Position numbers and translations under genes: made by a program. This document shows, one piece after another, positions 1 through 5,554 of a stretch of 5,554 bases of DNA. The DNA is from Gammaproteobacteria bacterium UBA4475 (lineage in GTDB: Bacteria > Pseudomonadota > Gammaproteobacteria > Pseudomonadales > Azotimanducaceae): NCBI GenBank assembly GCA_002389265.1, contig DGOD01000230.1, positions 25,717 to 31,270 of the forward strand. Reading direction: 5' to 3'. Position 1 is the stretch's first letter; each line of letters starts with the position of its first letter. The notes beneath the pieces were generated by a model. The model was given only the letters and a program-made list of their open reading frames with translations. It was not told the origin of the DNA and did not search any database.

Positions 1-1076
1 CGCCAGCCGCACAGGGCTTCTGGCAATTGATATTGGCCCGAATCCATACCCGAGCGTAAAATCTGCTCTAGATGGCGCCGGCGGGCGAGCATTTCCGGCG
101 CGATATTCACCGACTCGGCAGTCTCCGCCACCTTCAACTTGAGTTGTTTCATGAGACTGTTACTCACAGGCACACTGTCTACATCGCTAATCACCTCGCG
201 CTCGGCGGTGGGAATATCTCGGGCACGGGTCACCAGCTGAATCAGCTCGTCACCAAACTGGCGTACCTGGCGAGATGACATGGTCGTATGGGTATGCAGC
301 CCACCGACATCCAGAAAGTCCAGCTGCGCAACCTCGATCAACGATTTCTCATCAATCACCCGATTTCTGGGGACATCTAACTCACGGGCCTTAACCTCAC
401 GCCAGGCGCACAGCAATTTCACCAGGTACAAACTCTCCTGATTCAGTTTCGCCATGCCCTTCAGCCGTTGATAAGCAATCTGCGGATCCACGTCCGTTGA
501 GATGCTCGTGGTCATACCTGCGCATTCCTCATGAACCCAGGACAGCTTGCCCTGAGTCTCAAGGGCAACGACCTGCTTGCGATAGATATCCAACAGGTGA
601 ATGACGTCCAACGCGGCATATTCCAGTTGCGAGTGGGTCAGGGGCCGCTGCAGCCAGTCGGAGCGGGTTTCCTCCTTGCTGATCTCCAAATCCAAAAAAT
701 GCGCGACCAATTTCTGATAGCCAATAGAGAAGCTGATACCCAAGGCAGCAGCCGCAACCTGGGAATCAAACAAGGGGCTCGGCAAAGCCTCGAGCACATG
801 ATGAAAGACCTCCAGGTCTTCCGAGCAGGCATGAAATACCTTGGTCACGGCTTCGTCTTCAAGCAGGTCCACAATGGGACCTAGTTCTATGACTGCTAGT
901 GGATCAATCAGGTAACACTGGCTGCCATCGTATATCTGAATCAAGCCAACGATAGGGTAATAGGTGTTAAAGCGAGCGAATTCTGTATCAATCGCCACGG
1001 CATCAGCCTGGCGAACCAGATTGATCACTTCTTCCAGCCTTCGGGTGGAATCTACAATTTCAAAGTCTACAGTCAT
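1..1076 (-). CDS. rnd: Ribonuclease D, 3'-5' exoribonuclease (C-terminus cut by window edge)
   Basis: RNase D trims the 3' ends of tRNA precursors and other small structured RNAs in the cytoplasm, using two metal ions. The frame runs from the ATG at 1076-1074 off the left edge, giving 358 complete codons without a stop. The DEDD exonuclease motifs are all present: Exo I IDTEF (D30, E32), Exo II HACSEDLEVF (D87) and Exo III YAALD (Y153, D157). These sit two residues later than I recall for the E. coli enzyme. An HRDC nucleic-acid-binding domain follows at about 205-290, with the helix around LLCAWREVKARE. The last visible residues, CGW, match the start of the E. coli C-terminal GWRGELMAEAL segment, so only about 15-20 residues should be missing. 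The start overlaps the recR stop by one base (TAATG). A GGAAG element lies 12 nt upstream, which is far for a ribosome binding site, so translational coupling to recR is likely. Identity is secure. Confidence 0.95.
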   Translation of the reverse strand, partial: MTVDFEIVDSTRRLEEVINLVRQADAVAIDTEFARFNTYYPIVGLIQIYDGSQCYLIDPLAVIELGPIVDLLEDEAVTKVFHACSEDLEVFHHVLEALPSPLFDSQVAAAALGISFSIGYQKLVAHFLDLEISKEETRSDWLQRPLTHSQLEYAALDVIHLLDIYRKQVVALETQGKLSWVHEECAGMTTSISTDVDPQIAYQRLKGMAKLNQESLYLVKLLCAWREVKARELDVPRNRVIDEKSLIEVAQLDFLDVGGLHTHTTMSSRQVRQFGDELIQLVTRARDIPTAEREVISDVDSVPVSNSLMKQLKLKVAETAESVNIAPEMLARRRHLEQILRSGMDSGQYQLPEALCGW

Positions 1077-1669
1077 TAAATCAGTTTTCTTCCTGCTAGA
1101 GCATGGGACAATGTACCACCATCAACAAACTCCAGTTCACCGCCAAGCGGTATCCCATGAGCAATTCTTGACACCTTAACATCGAGGGGCTTGAGGCTTT
1201 CCGCAATATAATGCGCCGTAGCTTCGCCTTCTACGGTAGATCCAATCGCGAGTATGACCTCAGTCACGCCCGCCTCGCAGCGCTGTACCAACTGCGCTAC
1301 GCCAATTTCTTCCGGGCCAATGCCATCTAGCGGCGACAGCGTTCCCATCAAAACAAAATAGCCGCCCTGATAACCCGCCGTATGTTCTATTGCGATGACA
1401 TCAGCGGGATTTTCAACGATACAGACCACTGAATGGTCGCGACGGGAGTTACTGCAAATTTCACAACGGGGTGTTGCAGTAAAATTCCGACAGACTTCGC
1501 AATGAACAATCTTATCCATCGCATCAAGCAGACGGCCAGCCAAACGCCGACCACCAACGCGATCATGTTCCAGCAGGTGCAACACCATGCGTTGGGCTGT
1601 CTTCGGACCAACGCCGGGCAAACAACGCAGGGCATCAGCCAATTGTTCAATGACCGGAATTTGGTTCAT
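1076..1669 (-). CDS. recR: Recombination mediator protein RecR
   Basis: RecR acts with RecO (and RecF) to load RecA onto SSB-coated single-stranded DNA at gaps, in the RecFOR repair pathway. At 197 residues it matches the family's usual length of about 198-201. In order: a helix-hairpin-helix at about 11-30 ([12 protein letters not shown]); a four-cysteine zinc finger C57-x2-C60 / C69-x2-C72; a Toprim domain from about 81 with acidic E86 in VENPAD, then [13 protein letters not shown] at 109-121 and the [11 protein letters not shown] block at 144-154; and the C-terminal [20 protein letters not shown] segment. All signature elements are intact. The ATG start fits the family alignment. Upstream there is only a modest GAGAG purine stretch, 6-10 nt before it. 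The stop TAA shares its last A with the rnd ATG. A 204-bp gap separates it from ybaB, whereas in E. coli these two genes are essentially contiguous, so recR may have its own transcriptional input here. Confidence 0.97.
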   Translation of the reverse strand: MNQIPVIEQLADALRCLPGVGPKTAQRMVLHLLEHDRVGGRRLAGRLLDAMDKIVHCEVCRNFTATPRCEICSNSRRDHSVVCIVENPADVIAIEHTAGYQGGYFVLMGTLSPLDGIGPEEIGVAQLVQRCEAGVTEVILAIGSTVEGEATAHYIAESLKPLDVKVSRIAHGIPLGGELEFVDGGTLSHALAGRKLI

Positions 1670-1809
1670 GTCACTCTCTCACGTTGATTCATTACCGAAC
1701 TCTGTCTGGTTGAAGTTGTTCCTGTACATCTGAATAAAACCACTCGGTTCCACGCCTTGACTCGTCGGTTTCCTTGTTTGGAGTCACGCCTAACGTCATC
1801 GCGAATTTT

Positions 1810-1832
1810 AAAAGCGCTGACTGACAGGCGCT
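1810..1832 (-). terminator. Weak hairpin plus T4 after ybaB, possible attenuator or terminator
   Basis: On the minus strand, AGCGC (1832-1828) can pair with GCGCT (1817-1813) across a 10-nt loop. The arm runs directly into TTTT, with AAAATT following. A five-pair stem with a large loop is weak for intrinsic termination. It could partly separate dnaX-ybaB from recR-rnd transcription, or it may be fortuitous. It lies about 40 bases past the ybaB stop, a sensible place for a terminator. Confidence 0.2.
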
Positions 1833-1835
1833 GAC

Positions 1836-1864
1836 TTAAGAGCCCTGATTTAACATCGAGTCAA
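1836..1864 (-). promoter_or_regulatory. Weak sigma70-like promoter candidate for recR-rnd
   Basis: TTGACT (1864-1859) matches five of six bases of the -35 consensus. A 17-base spacer separates it from TCTTAA (1841-1836), which matches only three of six bases of the -10 consensus. It lies just after the ybaB stop and about 170 bases before recR. The weak -10 makes this doubtful. It is listed because the long gap calls for some explanation of recR-rnd expression. Confidence 0.2.
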
Positions 1865-1873
1865 CAAATCGGC

Positions 1874-2203
1874 CTAAAATGGGAGCTTGAATCCGGGCGG
1901 TAACGACATACCACCCGTCAAAGCTGACATCTTGTCTTTCTGGTTATTCTCAACTCGTCGCACTGCGTCATTGACGGCGGCGGCGAGCAAGTCTTCAAGA
2001 ATTTCTTTATCTTCGGTCAACAGGCTGGGGTCGATCTGCACGCGTTTAACATCATGTCGGCCGGTCATGACAACTTTCACCATCCCGGCGCCCGACTCAC
2101 CAGTAACCTCAGCCTTCGCCAATTGCGCTTGAATGTCCTGCACTTTTTCCTGCATTTGCTGGGCTTGTTTCATCAAGCCATCCAGCCCACCTTTCATGGT
2201 CAT
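1874..2203 (-). CDS. ybaB: YbaB/EbfC family nucleoid-associated DNA-binding protein
   Basis: YbaB/EbfC proteins are small dimeric DNA-binding proteins that coat the nucleoid, usually encoded between dnaX and recR. The product is 109 residues, the same length as E. coli YbaB, and aligns throughout. Shared blocks are [50 protein letters not shown], and the C-terminal LPPGFKLPF. The N-terminal helix (about 6-30) is the coiled arm of the family's tweezer-like dimer. The ATG at 2203 is chosen because it gives full-length alignment and has a good Shine-Dalgarno, AGGAG at 2214-2210, six bases upstream. A longer frame back to 2269 merely runs into dnaX, and a second ATG at 2197 has poorer spacing. 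Only one base separates the dnaX stop from this start, and the ribosome binding site lies within the last dnaX codons, so translation is probably coupled. A role assisting RecR or replication is inferred from conserved linkage. Confidence 0.96.
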   Translation of the reverse strand: MTMKGGLDGLMKQAQQMQEKVQDIQAQLAKAEVTGESGAGMVKVVMTGRHDVKRVQIDPSLLTEDKEILEDLLAAAVNDAVRRVENNQKDKMSALTGGMSLPPGFKLPF

Positions 2204-2204
2204 A

Positions 2205-4019
2205 CTAGTCTCCTGACTGGTTGCGCGGCATAATCGTGTCGCGGTCCAGTGTACCATCAAAATTATCAATCAACTGTTTGAGCTTTTCATCACTGTCGAT
2301 GGAGACCACCGCCATCGCCAGACGTTCATCACGATGGCGTTGGTCAACCTCCGCTGGAGTCTCACCAACCGTCTCACCGACTGTCAGCGCCAGCGTAATC
2401 TCAGTATCGTACAGCCGGGATAGGCTCTGTGCGATCCGATCTTCGTGGGTCTTGTTCCATAGCGTCGCGTGATGGGCTTTCAAAACCAAATGGCATACGC
2501 CATGCTTCACCGCGACTAGCTCACAATTTGCCGCTATCGACTGGGTCACGCCGCTCAAGCCTAGTTCGACCAGAACTTCTGCCCAGCGTTCAACCACCAG
2601 AGGCACTATTGTGCCTGGACCCGCATTGAGCGCCTTCGGGGTTGAATCAGACAATGGCATGATCGCTTCTCGGCTGCTGACCGCTGGATCGCTGCTCCCG
2701 AGCTCACTGACAGGCTCACGGACAGCAGGCACCACAACGACTCGAGGATCAGGCGTGCTTGGCATTTGTTGAGCCGGCGCTGACGGTGCCTCAGATTGTG
2801 TCTTATCCACCACCGGCACAGCGACCGCCGGATCGCCGACCGCCGGATCGCCGGCCGCCGGGTCGCCGGCCGCCGTACTTTCAAGCTTTTTTACAGGGTC
2901 CATCGCCTCCGACACGACTGCTGGGCTGCGCTGTACATTCGGCACGAACGCCAACATGCGTAACATCACCATCTCGAAGCCGGTTCTGGGATCAGGCGCC
3001 AAGGCCAAGTCCCGTTGACCGATCAAGCCAATCTGGTAATACAACTGAACATCTTCACGACTTAGGTCTCGCGCAATCGTCATGACCGCCTCGCGGTCAC
3101 CCTGACTATTGTCGACACCCTCGGCAATTGTCTGGGCCACAGCAACGCGGTGCAACAGGCTGAGAATATCTGCCAGCAGCCCCGCATAATCTGGCGCATA
3201 CTCGCCCATTCGTGCGATCTGAGCCAGCAGCGCCTGGCCGTCAGCTTTAATGAGCGCATGAATAATCTGGTAGATTTCGAGCTGGTCAATAGAGCCCAAC
3301 ATGGCTTTAACCGCTTCATCGGAAATCTGGTTAGCGCCGAATGATATCGCCTGATCCGCCAGACTCAAGGCGTCCCGCATACTTCCATCTGCGGCTCGAC
3401 CCAATTGCCACAGGGCTGATGGCTCATAGACCACCTGCTCTTTGTCCAGCACGGCTGTCAAATAATTGACGACCCGTTCCGGGGGCAGGTTCTTCAAATT
3501 GAATTGCAAACAACGGGATAGAACCGTTACCGGTAACTTTTTAGGGTCCGTAGTGGCCAGCAAAAACTTGACGTGCTCCGGCGGCTCTTCCAAGGTCTTC
3601 AACAAGGCGTTAAAGCTGCTGGTTGAGAACATGTGCACTTCATCGATGAGATAGACCTTGAATCGGCTACGCGTGGGCATGTATTGGACGTTATCCAGTA
3701 GCTCACGGGTACTGTCGACGCCGGTCCGAGATGCCGCATCAACCTCAATCAAATCAACACTTCTGCCCTGGGCAATCTCCAGGCAACTGCCACACTCGCC
3801 GCAAGGGGTAGAGGTGATACCTCGATCGCAATTTAGACACTTGGCAAAAATACGCGCAATAGTGGTCTTGCCCGTGCCGCGAGTGCCGGTGAACAAATAG
3901 GCATGATGCAGACGATTTTGTTCCAAGGCATTTACCAGCGCTCGGCGCACATGCTCCTGGCCCTCGAGTTCCTCGAAGTTGGCCGGTCGATATTTTCTGG
4001 CAAGAACCTGATAACTCAT
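2205..4019 (-). CDS. dnaX: DNA polymerase III subunits tau and gamma (full-length tau)
   Basis: Tau is the AAA+ ATPase of the clamp loader, which opens the beta clamp and ties polymerase cores to the DnaB helicase. The 604-residue product (E. coli tau is 643) starts [12 protein letters not shown], as in E. coli. Visible elements: Walker A GTRGTGKT (45-52, K51), zinc-binding C64/C73/C76/C79, Walker B YLIDE (D126, E127), sensor-1 region LLATTDP (153-159), the SRC motif (168-170) whose arginine acts as the trans finger, and sensor 2 GSMRD (R215). The collar domain III ends near 360. A linker rich in Ala, Pro, Val and Ser spans about 361-475 and includes GDPA(A/V) repeats at 385-399. The C-terminal polymerase- and helicase-binding region is about 476-604 and contains a small VGETVGET duplication (547-554). 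No clear Shine-Dalgarno precedes the ATG, so the start rests on homology. A programmed -1 frameshift within codons 376-378 yields gamma. ybaB follows after one base. Confidence 0.98.
   Translation of the reverse strand: MSYQVLARKYRPANFEELEGQEHVRRALVNALEQNRLHHAYLFTGTRGTGKTTIARIFAKCLNCDRGITSTPCGECGSCLEIAQGRSVDLIEVDAASRTGVDSTRELLDNVQYMPTRSRFKVYLIDEVHMFSTSSFNALLKTLEEPPEHVKFLLATTDPKKLPVTVLSRCLQFNLKNLPPERVVNYLTAVLDKEQVVYEPSALWQLGRAADGSMRDALSLADQAISFGANQISDEAVKAMLGSIDQLEIYQIIHALIKADGQALLAQIARMGEYAPDYAGLLADILSLLHRVAVAQTIAEGVDNSQGDREAVMTIARDLSREDVQLYYQIGLIGQRDLALAPDPRTGFEMVMLRMLAFVPNVQRSPAVVSEAMDPVKKLESTAAGDPAAGDPAVGDPAVAVPVVDKTQSEAPSAPAQQMPSTPDPRVVVVPAVREPVSELGSSDPAVSSREAIMPLSDSTPKALNAGPGTIVPLVVERWAEVLVELGLSGVTQSIAANCELVAVKHGVCHLVLKAHHATLWNKTHEDRIAQSLSRLYDTEITLALTVGETVGETPAEVDQRHRDERLAMAVVSIDSDEKLKQLIDNFDGTLDRDTIMPRNQSGD
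2823..2867 (-). repeat. Three tandem 15-bp repeats coding GDPA(A/V) in the dnaX linker
   Basis: Three head-to-tail 15-base units encode [15 protein letters not shown] (tau residues 385-399). Units two and three are identical, and unit one differs from them at two positions. A partial unit (the CGGCGGCC part) continues upstream to about 2875. The first unit and this partial copy form the frameshift hairpin, because the units contain the self-complementary GCCGGC and CCGG. The copy number is the sort of thing that could vary between strains by replication slippage. Confidence 0.85.
2852..2910 (-). promoter_or_regulatory. Programmed -1 ribosomal frameshift signal in dnaX
   Basis: Four parts lie in order on the minus strand. 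A Shine-Dalgarno-like GGAGG sits at 2910-2906. Thirteen bases later comes the slippery heptamer A AAA AAG at 2892-2886, in correct phase: the zero frame reads GTA AAA AAG CTT. The -1 frame then meets TGA at 2883-2881. Ten bases after the heptamer a hairpin starts: outer arm CGGC (2875-2872) pairs with GCCG (2855-2852), a G-G mismatch follows (2871/2856), and inner arm GCCGG (2870-2866) pairs with CCGGC (2861-2857) around a CGAC loop. The heptamer, upstream anti-16S element and downstream stem-loop are the same three stimulators known for E. coli dnaX, though with somewhat longer spacings. Confidence 0.88.
2881..4019 (-). other. dnaX: Predicted gamma subunit of the clamp loader, -1 frameshift product of dnaX
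   Basis: If ribosomes slip back one base on the heptamer at 2892-2886, the two lysine codons AAA AAG (K377, K378) are re-read as AAA AAA. The next codon is GCT (Ala) and then TGA at 2883-2881. The product is 379 residues: the ATPase, zinc and collar domains I-III, without the linker and tau C-terminus. E. coli gamma is longer (431 residues) because its slip site lies further downstream. The short form would be competent for clamp loading but could not bind polymerase core or DnaB. This is inferred from the signal, with no expression evidence available. Confidence 0.8.
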
Positions 4020-4051
4020 GGCGATGGGGGTCGCTGCTGCGTGAAGGTCAA

Positions 4052-4080
4052 ATTGTACGGGGTATTGACGGATGATTCAC
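4052..4080 (-). promoter_or_regulatory. Candidate sigma70 promoter for dnaX
   Basis: TACAAT (4057-4052) matches five of six bases of the -10 consensus. Seventeen bases upstream is GTGAAT (4080-4075), a poor -35 with three of six matches. Transcription would start near 4045 and give a leader of about 25 bases before the dnaX ATG. The position and the -10 are good; the -35 is not. It is the best candidate I found in the divergent region. Confidence 0.35.
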
Positions 4081-4195
4081 CACAAATGCCGGGTTTGTTA
4101 TGAACATTCACTCGGCACTAGACCCACAAAGCAGATCGAACTACAGTAACAGCCCATAAAAGTGGACTCCTGCCCCCAACCCGGCAGCCTATCAA

Positions 4196-4223
4196 TCGAT
4201 TGTTATTGATCGATCGTTGTTGA
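4196..4223 (+). repeat. Tandem 14-bp imperfect direct repeat with ATCGAT palindromes, possible operator
   Basis: TCGATTGTTATTGA (4196-4209) is followed at once by TCGATCGTTGTTGA (4210-4223), identical at 12 of 14 positions. The repeats overlap the 10-base palindrome CAATCGATTG (4193-4202) and the 8-base palindrome GATCGATC (4208-4215). ATCAAT (4191-4196) and ATTGAT (4205-4210) form a further inverted pair. The block ends 17 bases before the phosphodiesterase ATG, where a regulator of that gene could bind. It does not resemble a PhoB box as I know it. Regulatory function is inference only. Confidence 0.4.
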
Positions 4224-4240
4224 CCTATGATGATGAAATT

Positions 4241-4915
4241 ATGAGCAGGATGATTTGTATTGGCCATCGTGGCGCCAGCGGCTATGCGCCTGAGAACACA
4301 CTGGCAGCCTTTGAACTGGCAGTCACCATGCATTGCCCCTGGATTGAACTGGATGTTTATGCGGTAGAGGGCGAGCTGCTGGTGATTCACGACGATACCC
4401 TGGAACGTACCACCAACGGCCACGGCCGAGTCATGCAAACTTCATTGGCGACACTTCGAACCCTGGATGCTGGCAACGGCCAACAAATTCCCACTTTGAG
4501 CGAAGTCATTGAGCAAATAGACCATCGTGCAGGGATCAATATTGAACTCAAGGGCGAGCATACCGCCCTGCCCGTCAACCGACTGTTGAATGATTATCTG
4601 CGCCGCGGCTGGCAGGCTGATGAGTTCATGCTGTCCTCATTCGACCACGAGGAACTCAAACTGGCTGACCCTGCCTTTGAGCGCGGCGTGTTGTTCAGTC
4701 GTGCGTCAAAAGATTACTTCAAGACGACCGCGGCACTGGGCGCCTATTCCTTGAATGTGTCCATGCGATTGGTGAAACCAGCGCTGGTCGAAGAGGCTCA
4801 TCGCCGTGGCTTGAAGGTTTTTGTCTATACGGTCAACGAAGCCGACGACATTCAGCGCATGCGTGATATTAATGTCGACGGCATCTTCTGTAATTATCCT
4901 GACCGGGTCGGCTAA
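4241..4915 (+). CDS. Glycerophosphodiester phosphodiesterase, cytoplasmic UgpQ-like
   Basis: This GDPD-family TIM-barrel enzyme hydrolyses deacylated phospholipids such as glycerophosphocholine to sn-glycerol 3-phosphate and the free alcohol, using a divalent metal ion. With the ATG at 4241 it has 224 residues, close to E. coli UgpQ (247). Motifs: IGHRGASGYAPENTLAAF (H9, R10, E18, N19), the metal-ligand pair IELD (E36, D38), the catalytic HDDTLERTTNG block (H50, D51), NIELKGE (E102, K104) and the C-terminal VFVYTVNEADDI...VDGIFCNYPD strand-helix. No signal peptide or membrane segment is visible, so it is probably cytoplasmic, unlike periplasmic GlpQ. The start is uncertain: the frame opens at TTG 4217, ATGs lie at 4241 and 4250, and none has a good Shine-Dalgarno. 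ATG 4241 leaves a normal-length N-terminus before the first strand. It is divergent from dnaX, and no transporter gene is adjacent. A GNAT gene follows within 32 bases, probably on the same transcript. Confidence 0.92.
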   Translation: MSRMICIGHRGASGYAPENTLAAFELAVTMHCPWIELDVYAVEGELLVIHDDTLERTTNGHGRVMQTSLATLRTLDAGNGQQIPTLSEVIEQIDHRAGINIELKGEHTALPVNRLLNDYLRRGWQADEFMLSSFDHEELKLADPAFERGVLFSRASKDYFKTTAALGAYSLNVSMRLVKPALVEEAHRRGLKVFVYTVNEADDIQRMRDINVDGIFCNYPDRVG

Positions 4916-4947
4916 GGCCTCCCGTGGCAAAGGGAAAGCGCACGCTC

Positions 4948-5439
4948 ATGAACCTAGTGGTCAGACCCGCAGAGGCCGGCGAACAGCCAATTATGGCCGA
5001 ACTCCTACAGCTTTACCTGAAGGAATTCGCCACGTTTACTCACGTAGACAGGGATGCCAACGGCCGGTACGAATATCCTTACCTATCCCACTACTGGCAG
5101 GATCCGCAGCGCTTTCCATTCTTGATTGTTAGCAATAATACGACTCTTGGTCTGGCACTTGTGCGCCTGGAGACCGATCCGTTGAACGGCGATCAACAGA
5201 CGGATATGGCGGAATTTTTCATCCTGCCCGCGTACCGCCGCCAAGGGCTTGGCCAGCTCGCCGCCAAGACCCTGTTCGGCCTGTTTCCTGGACCCTGGCT
5301 GGTGCGCGTACTGCTCTCAAATGTGGCTGCCGAGCCATTCTGGCGCACCTGTGTTGAGGCTTGCACGCGAGGCCAATTCGAGGAAACCTGCGCCACGTCA
5401 ACTCGAGTCTTTAGCTTTCATTTTCCAATTCGAAAGTGA
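4948..5439 (+). CDS. GNAT family N-acetyltransferase, substrate unknown
   Basis: This is a single GNAT-fold domain that would transfer an acetyl group from acetyl-CoA to an amine of an unidentified small molecule or protein. With the ATG at 4948 it has 163 residues. The N-terminal strand LVVRPAE is followed by the helix LLQLYLKEFATF and a YEYPYLSHYWQD segment. The central strand is PFLIVSNNTTLGLALVRLE. Acetyl-CoA-binding motif A is MAEFFILPAYRRQGLGQLAAKTLF, with the pyrophosphate loop RRQGLG at residues 97-102. The final blocks are NVAAEPFW and the C-terminal FSFHFPIRK. An in-frame GTG at 4924 would add eight residues (MAKGKRTL). I prefer ATG 4948 because relatives as I recall them begin just before the first strand. 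AAGGGA lies 12 bases upstream, which is distant. It follows the phosphodiesterase closely and is likely cotranscribed. Nothing in the sequence reveals the substrate. Confidence 0.85.
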   Translation: MNLVVRPAEAGEQPIMAELLQLYLKEFATFTHVDRDANGRYEYPYLSHYWQDPQRFPFLIVSNNTTLGLALVRLETDPLNGDQQTDMAEFFILPAYRRQGLGQLAAKTLFGLFPGPWLVRVLLSNVAAEPFWRTCVEACTRGQFEETCATSTRVFSFHFPIRK

Positions 5440-5443
5440 ACCA

Positions 5444-5478
5444 GCCGGCTATTCAAGCCTAGCTCAAGCCCAGCCGGC
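5444..5478 (+). repeat. Inverted repeat after the acetyltransferase gene
   Basis: GCCGGCT (5444-5450) can pair with AGCCGGC (5472-5478) across a 21-base loop, starting five bases after the acetyltransferase stop. No T-tract follows, so it does not qualify as an intrinsic terminator. Both arms carry CCAGCCGGC, so it can equally be read as a direct repeat. It might slow transcript decay or mark the end of the unit; function is unknown. Confidence 0.3.
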
Positions 5479-5554
5479 CATGCGGCCAAGACCGACGCCC
5501 GACCACAGCACGATCAATTTAGCTGCGCTCTATTCCGCGCTTAAGTGGCAGGCC

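Larger units (their letters stand above)
1670..1873 (-). other. Intergenic gap between ybaB and recR, with a possible 35-codon ORF
   Basis: This 204-bp stretch interrupts what is normally a tight ybaB-recR pair. Read leftward it contains, in order, a weak promoter-like pair (1836-1864), a weak hairpin followed by four Ts (1810-1832), and a 35-codon frame with ATG at 1799-1797 and TAA at 1694-1692. The predicted peptide begins MTLGVTPNKETDE and ends LQPDRVR. It is hydrophilic and charged, with no signal peptide, membrane segment or motif I recognise, and no Shine-Dalgarno precedes it. An in-frame stop lies at about 1836. A frame this short can arise by chance, so I do not call it a gene. The direct repeat GCGCTGAC occurs at 1815-1822 and 1828-1835 on the plus strand. 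Confidence 0.5.

Noticed and set aside
531..884. A 117-codon plus-strand frame.
   Set aside because: It lies wholly antisense to the RNase D exonuclease domain, whose motifs are intact; no family resemblance was seen.
1..1076. RNase D appearing to lack a stop codon, as if truncated.
   Set aside because: The frame is open to the first base and its last residues align just short of the normal C-terminus, so the cut is the window edge rather than a mutation.
2204..2269. An N-terminal extension of ybaB to a start at 2269 (131 residues).
   Set aside because: The extra 22 residues overlap dnaX coding sequence and have no counterpart in E. coli YbaB. The Shine-Dalgarno AGGAG at 2214-2210 fixes the start at 2203.
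2759..3085. A 108-codon plus-strand frame rich in PPDRRPP and PPGRRPP repeats.
   Set aside because: It is the antisense shadow of the dnaX 15-bp GDPA repeats and surrounding GC-rich codons. The opposite strand is firmly DnaX.
4118..4438. A 106-codon minus-strand frame in the divergent region and phosphodiesterase 5' end.
   Set aside because: Most of it is antisense to the conserved GDPD motifs, and the peptide matches no family I know.
4821..5132. A 103-codon plus-strand frame spanning the phosphodiesterase-acetyltransferase junction.
   Set aside because: It is out of frame with two well-supported genes and covers their junction; its composition looks like frame-shadow peptide.
5477..5488. 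GGCC ATGC GGCC hairpin downstream of the acetyltransferase as a terminator.
   Set aside because: It has only four base pairs and no following T-tract.
5480..5554. An ATG at 5480 opens 25 codons (MRPRPTPDHSTINLAALYSA...) to the right edge without a stop.
   Set aside because: There is no ribosome binding site, the frame is too short to judge and I do not recognise the peptide. It could be the start of a downstream gene, but nothing in the window supports that.

Overview
The window looks like ordinary chromosome from a gammaproteobacterium. Base composition is moderate, a little over half G+C by eye. The DnaX, YbaB, RecR and RNase D proteins all align closely by eye with their Escherichia coli counterparts. 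The dnaX gene also keeps the complete E. coli-type programmed frameshift signal. I see no insertion sequence, phage gene, CRISPR array, tRNA or rRNA, and no sign of recent transfer. I cannot name the genus from the sequence alone.

Reading leftward on the minus strand from about 4080 to 1 is a DNA replication and repair cluster: dnaX (clamp-loader tau subunit, plus gamma by frameshifting), ybaB (nucleoid-associated protein), recR (recombination mediator) and rnd (RNase D, cut by the left window edge). dnaX and ybaB are one base apart, with the ybaB ribosome binding site inside dnaX. recR and rnd overlap by one base (TAATG). Between ybaB and recR lies an unusual 204-bp gap that may hold a weak promoter, a weak hairpin and a 35-codon reading frame.

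To the right, on the plus strand and divergent from dnaX, is a probable two-gene unit: a cytoplasmic glycerophosphodiester phosphodiesterase (UgpQ type) and a GNAT-family acetyltransferase. The roughly 220-bp divergent region holds a fair candidate promoter for dnaX and, just before the phosphodiesterase, a tandem 14-bp imperfect repeat built on ATCGAT palindromes. The last 115 bases hold an inverted repeat and no gene I can support.

The most notable signal is at 2852-2910, inside dnaX. It combines a GGAGG internal Shine-Dalgarno-like element, an in-phase A AAA AAG slippery heptamer, an immediate stop in the -1 frame and a strong GC-rich hairpin. This predicts a 379-residue gamma subunit beside the 604-residue tau. 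The hairpin is formed by a 15-bp tandem repeat that also encodes the GDPA(A/V) linker of tau. I found no evidence of a wholly new system here.
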